Assembly (NCBI RefSeq): GCF_030285625.1
Contig: NZ_CP127294.1
Location: 6,666,001 to 6,730,000 of the forward strand
Direction of reading: 5' to 3'
DNA length: 64,000 nt
Source of the DNA: Amycolatopsis sp. 2-15
Lineage (GTDB): Bacteria; Actinomycetota; Actinomycetes; Mycobacteriales; Pseudonocardiaceae
Shown here: one piece after another, positions 62,549-64,000 of the stretch
How positions within the stretch are numbered: the first letter of the stretch is position 1
Layout: every line of letters starts with the position of its first letter
Position numbers and translations under genes: made by a program
Notes under the pieces: generated by a model
Database searches by the model: none
What the model saw: only the letters and a program-made list of their open reading frames with translations
Told to the model about the DNA's origin: nothing

Positions 62549-64000
62549 TCAGATCCGCACGAGCCGCACCCAGCCGTCGCCCGTGGCCGGGGAGGACAGG
62601 TGCCACGTGTCCGGCCCGGAGATCGGCGTCCAGCTCCAGTCGAGGCGGTAGTCCACGGGCCGGGGCCGGCGGGCGCGGTCGAGCCAGTGGTAGTCCAGCC
62701 GCAGCAGGAACCCGGCAACCGGTCCCGCGGCCGCGATGCGTCGCCCTACCAGCGGCACGACGCGGCCCTGGTCGGCGAACGTGTCGACCATCGTGCACTC
62801 GCAGAAGTAGGCGAGGGTGCCGATCTCCGGCGGGGCGGCCACCGTCGCGTCGCCGATCCGCGCGCCGATTTCCCGGCCGACGCGGGCGTAGTCGGCCGCC
62901 GTGGCCCAGCTGCCGAAGATCGGCGGTGCCGTCCAGGGCACCCCGCGGTGCACGTCGAGGTATGAGGCCGGCAGCACGACGAGCGCGAACGCCAGGCTCG
63001 CCACGCCCACCCGGAACGCGCCACCGCGCGCCAGCCACCCGGCGCCGACCACGAACACGACGGTGAGCGCGACGATCGGCGCCACGTAGTACCACTGGTA
63101 GGGCGGCACGCCCAGCAGCGAGTACGCGCCGTAGTACGCCAGTCCGCCCAGCCCGAGCACGCCCACCGGCCCGAACCGCGCGGCCTGGTCACGGCGCACG
63201 ACCAGCCACCCCAGCCAGCCGAGCAGTGTCACCAGACCGGCTACGGCCGGGGCGAACGCCACCAACGTCGCCTTCCAGCGCTTCGGGTCGAGGTAGTACT
63301 CCGGCCCGTTGCCGTAGGTGTACTCACCGAACGCGCCCTGCGTCGTCTTGATCAGGAACGTGTCCGGGATCGCCGAGCCGAGCGCGAACCAGCTGAAGAC
63401 GAACCAGGGCAGGGACACCACGAGTGCCACGCCCACCACCGGCAGCAGCCGGCGCCGCAGCGCGCCGACCCCCAGCGCGAACAGCACCACGAAGACCACC
63501 AGATCCAGCCGCACCAGCACCGCGAGCCCGGCCACCACGCCGAACCCGACCGCCCGGCCCTCCAGCGCATAAGCCGTGAGCAGCACCAGCGCCGCCGAAA
63601 TCAGGTGCACCTCCAGTCCGGTCGCCGACAGCACGAACGGGTTGACCAGGATCGCCGCCGTCCCCGCCACGGCCGTGAAAAACGGCAGCCGCAGCGCCCG
63701 CGTGATGCGCGCGAACCCCCAGCCCACGGCCGTCATCGCCGCCACGAAGACGACTCCCGCGCCGGCCACCGGGTGGACCTGGCCGCCCGCGACCCGCGTG
63801 AGCGTGCCGCCGAGGGCGAGCAGCAGGACGTTCAGCGGCGAGGTTGCCGAGTTCGCCGTCTCGGCCTCGACCAGTCCCCAGTGGAAGTGCTCGGCGAGGT
63901 TGCGCGCGTACCCGAGCGTGATGAACGAGTCGTCGATCAGGCTTCCCCGGACGCCGAGGAACACCACGGCGGAGACCAGGGCCACCGTGGCCGGCCACAG
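62549..64000 (-). CDS. Polytopic membrane protein, GT-C glycosyltransferase-like, 5' end outside the window
   Basis: At least 484 residues are visible; the frame is open to base 64000, so the true start is beyond it. About ten membrane helices are separated by loops. Near the visible N-terminus LIDDSFITLGYARNLAEHFHWGLVEAETANSATSPLNVLLL has the acidic pair after the first helix that marks GT-C enzymes using polyprenyl-phosphate sugars. A soluble C-terminal region (DYARVGREIGARIGDATVAAPPEIGTLAYF) follows. It may transfer arabinose or mannose to cell-wall glycans, but I cannot name the family. It ends 35 bases upstream of the LigD gene on the same strand. Confidence 0.72.
   Translation of the reverse strand: MWPATVALVSAVVFLGVRGSLIDDSFITLGYARNLAEHFHWGLVEAETANSATSPLNVLLLALGGTLTRVAGGQVHPVAGAGVVFVAAMTAVGWGFARITRALRLPFFTAVAGTAAILVNPFVLSATGLEVHLISAALVLLTAYALEGRAVGFGVVAGLAVLVRLDLVVFVVLFALGVGALRRRLLPVVGVALVVSLPWFVFSWFALGSAIPDTFLIKTTQGAFGEYTYGNGPEYYLDPKRWKATLVAFAPAVAGLVTLLGWLGWLVVRRDQAARFGPVGVLGLGGLAYYGAYSLLGVPPYQWYYVAPIVALTVVFVVGAGWLARGGAFRVGVASLAFALVVLPASYLDVHRGVPWTAPPIFGSWATAADYARVGREIGARIGDATVAAPPEIGTLAYFCECTMVDTFADQGRVVPLVGRRIAAAGPVAGFLLRLDYHWLDRARRPRPVDYRLDWSWTPISGPDTWHLSSPATGDGWVRLVRI

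Overview
The window is very GC-rich and densely packed. It uses GTG and TTG starts freely, and many genes overlap by ATGA, GTGA or TGATG junctions. Gene content (F420-type LLM oxidoreductase next to uppP, a DUF5703 protein, an SigX5/SigG-type ECF sigma factor, a DrrA/DrrB-type exporter, a stand-alone LigD polymerase domain, secreted GH92 and GH95 enzymes) points to an actinomycete of the Pseudonocardiaceae, most likely Amycolatopsis. I see no tRNA, rRNA, CRISPR array, transposase or integrase.

Layout. 1-3 kb: a peptide-type solute-binding protein (cut by the window edge) divergent from an M55 D-aminopeptidase and an M20 hydrolase, a likely peptide-scavenging set. 3-4 kb: an in-frame chimera of a UbiA prenyltransferase N-terminus and a cytochrome P450 C-terminus. 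4-5.7 kb: small unknown protein, methyltransferase and DUF6924 protein, with repeated intergenic hairpins. 6-17.3 kb: two GH92 alpha-mannosidase-type genes (one secreted with two F5/8C domains, one apparently cytosolic and coupled to an FUSC-type membrane protein) separated by an amidase. 17.3-27 kb: housekeeping and small regulatory modules (VOC and SnoaL-like proteins, MarR, mdh, a P-loop kinase, an ECF sigma factor, a quinone oxidoreductase, an alpha/beta hydrolase with a divergent HTH regulator, M3 peptidase, histidine phosphatase). 27.1-27.4 kb: a repeat-rich intergenic block. 27.4-33 kb: glycosyltransferase, uppP, LLM oxidoreductase, aldo/keto reductase, lipoprotein, DUF5703.

38.4-47.7 kb is the clearest functional system. 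Nine tightly spaced genes run in one direction: an XRE-TetR fusion regulator, a DUF849/BKACE enzyme, an L-carnitine-dehydrogenase-like enzyme, a 4HBT thioesterase, an oligopeptide-type ABC importer (binding protein, two permeases, fused double ATPase) and a beta-lactamase-fold serine hydrolase. The enzyme trio matches the known route carnitine to 3-dehydrocarnitine to betainyl-CoA to glycine betaine. The importer and hydrolase suggest uptake and de-acylation of carnitine or acylcarnitines.

47.9-64 kb: a DrrAB-type exporter with frameshifts, a BtuF-like protein without a signal peptide, a dehydratase, a LysR regulator, DoxX, a Tat-exported GH95 enzyme, a frameshifted secreted lipase with a divergent TetR, an NmrA-like protein, HxlR divergent from a thiolase, a deleted serine hydrolase, the LigD polymerase domain and a GT-C-like membrane protein cut by the window edge.

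A second theme is gene damage. At least seven genes between 32.9 and 61.6 kb carry single- or double-base frameshifts or internal deletions, and a further crotonase-family gene is shortened and lacks a catalytic position. The sequence alone cannot separate real decay from assembly errors for the small indels. The larger deletions (HAD remnant, serine hydrolase, UbiA-P450 chimera) look real.
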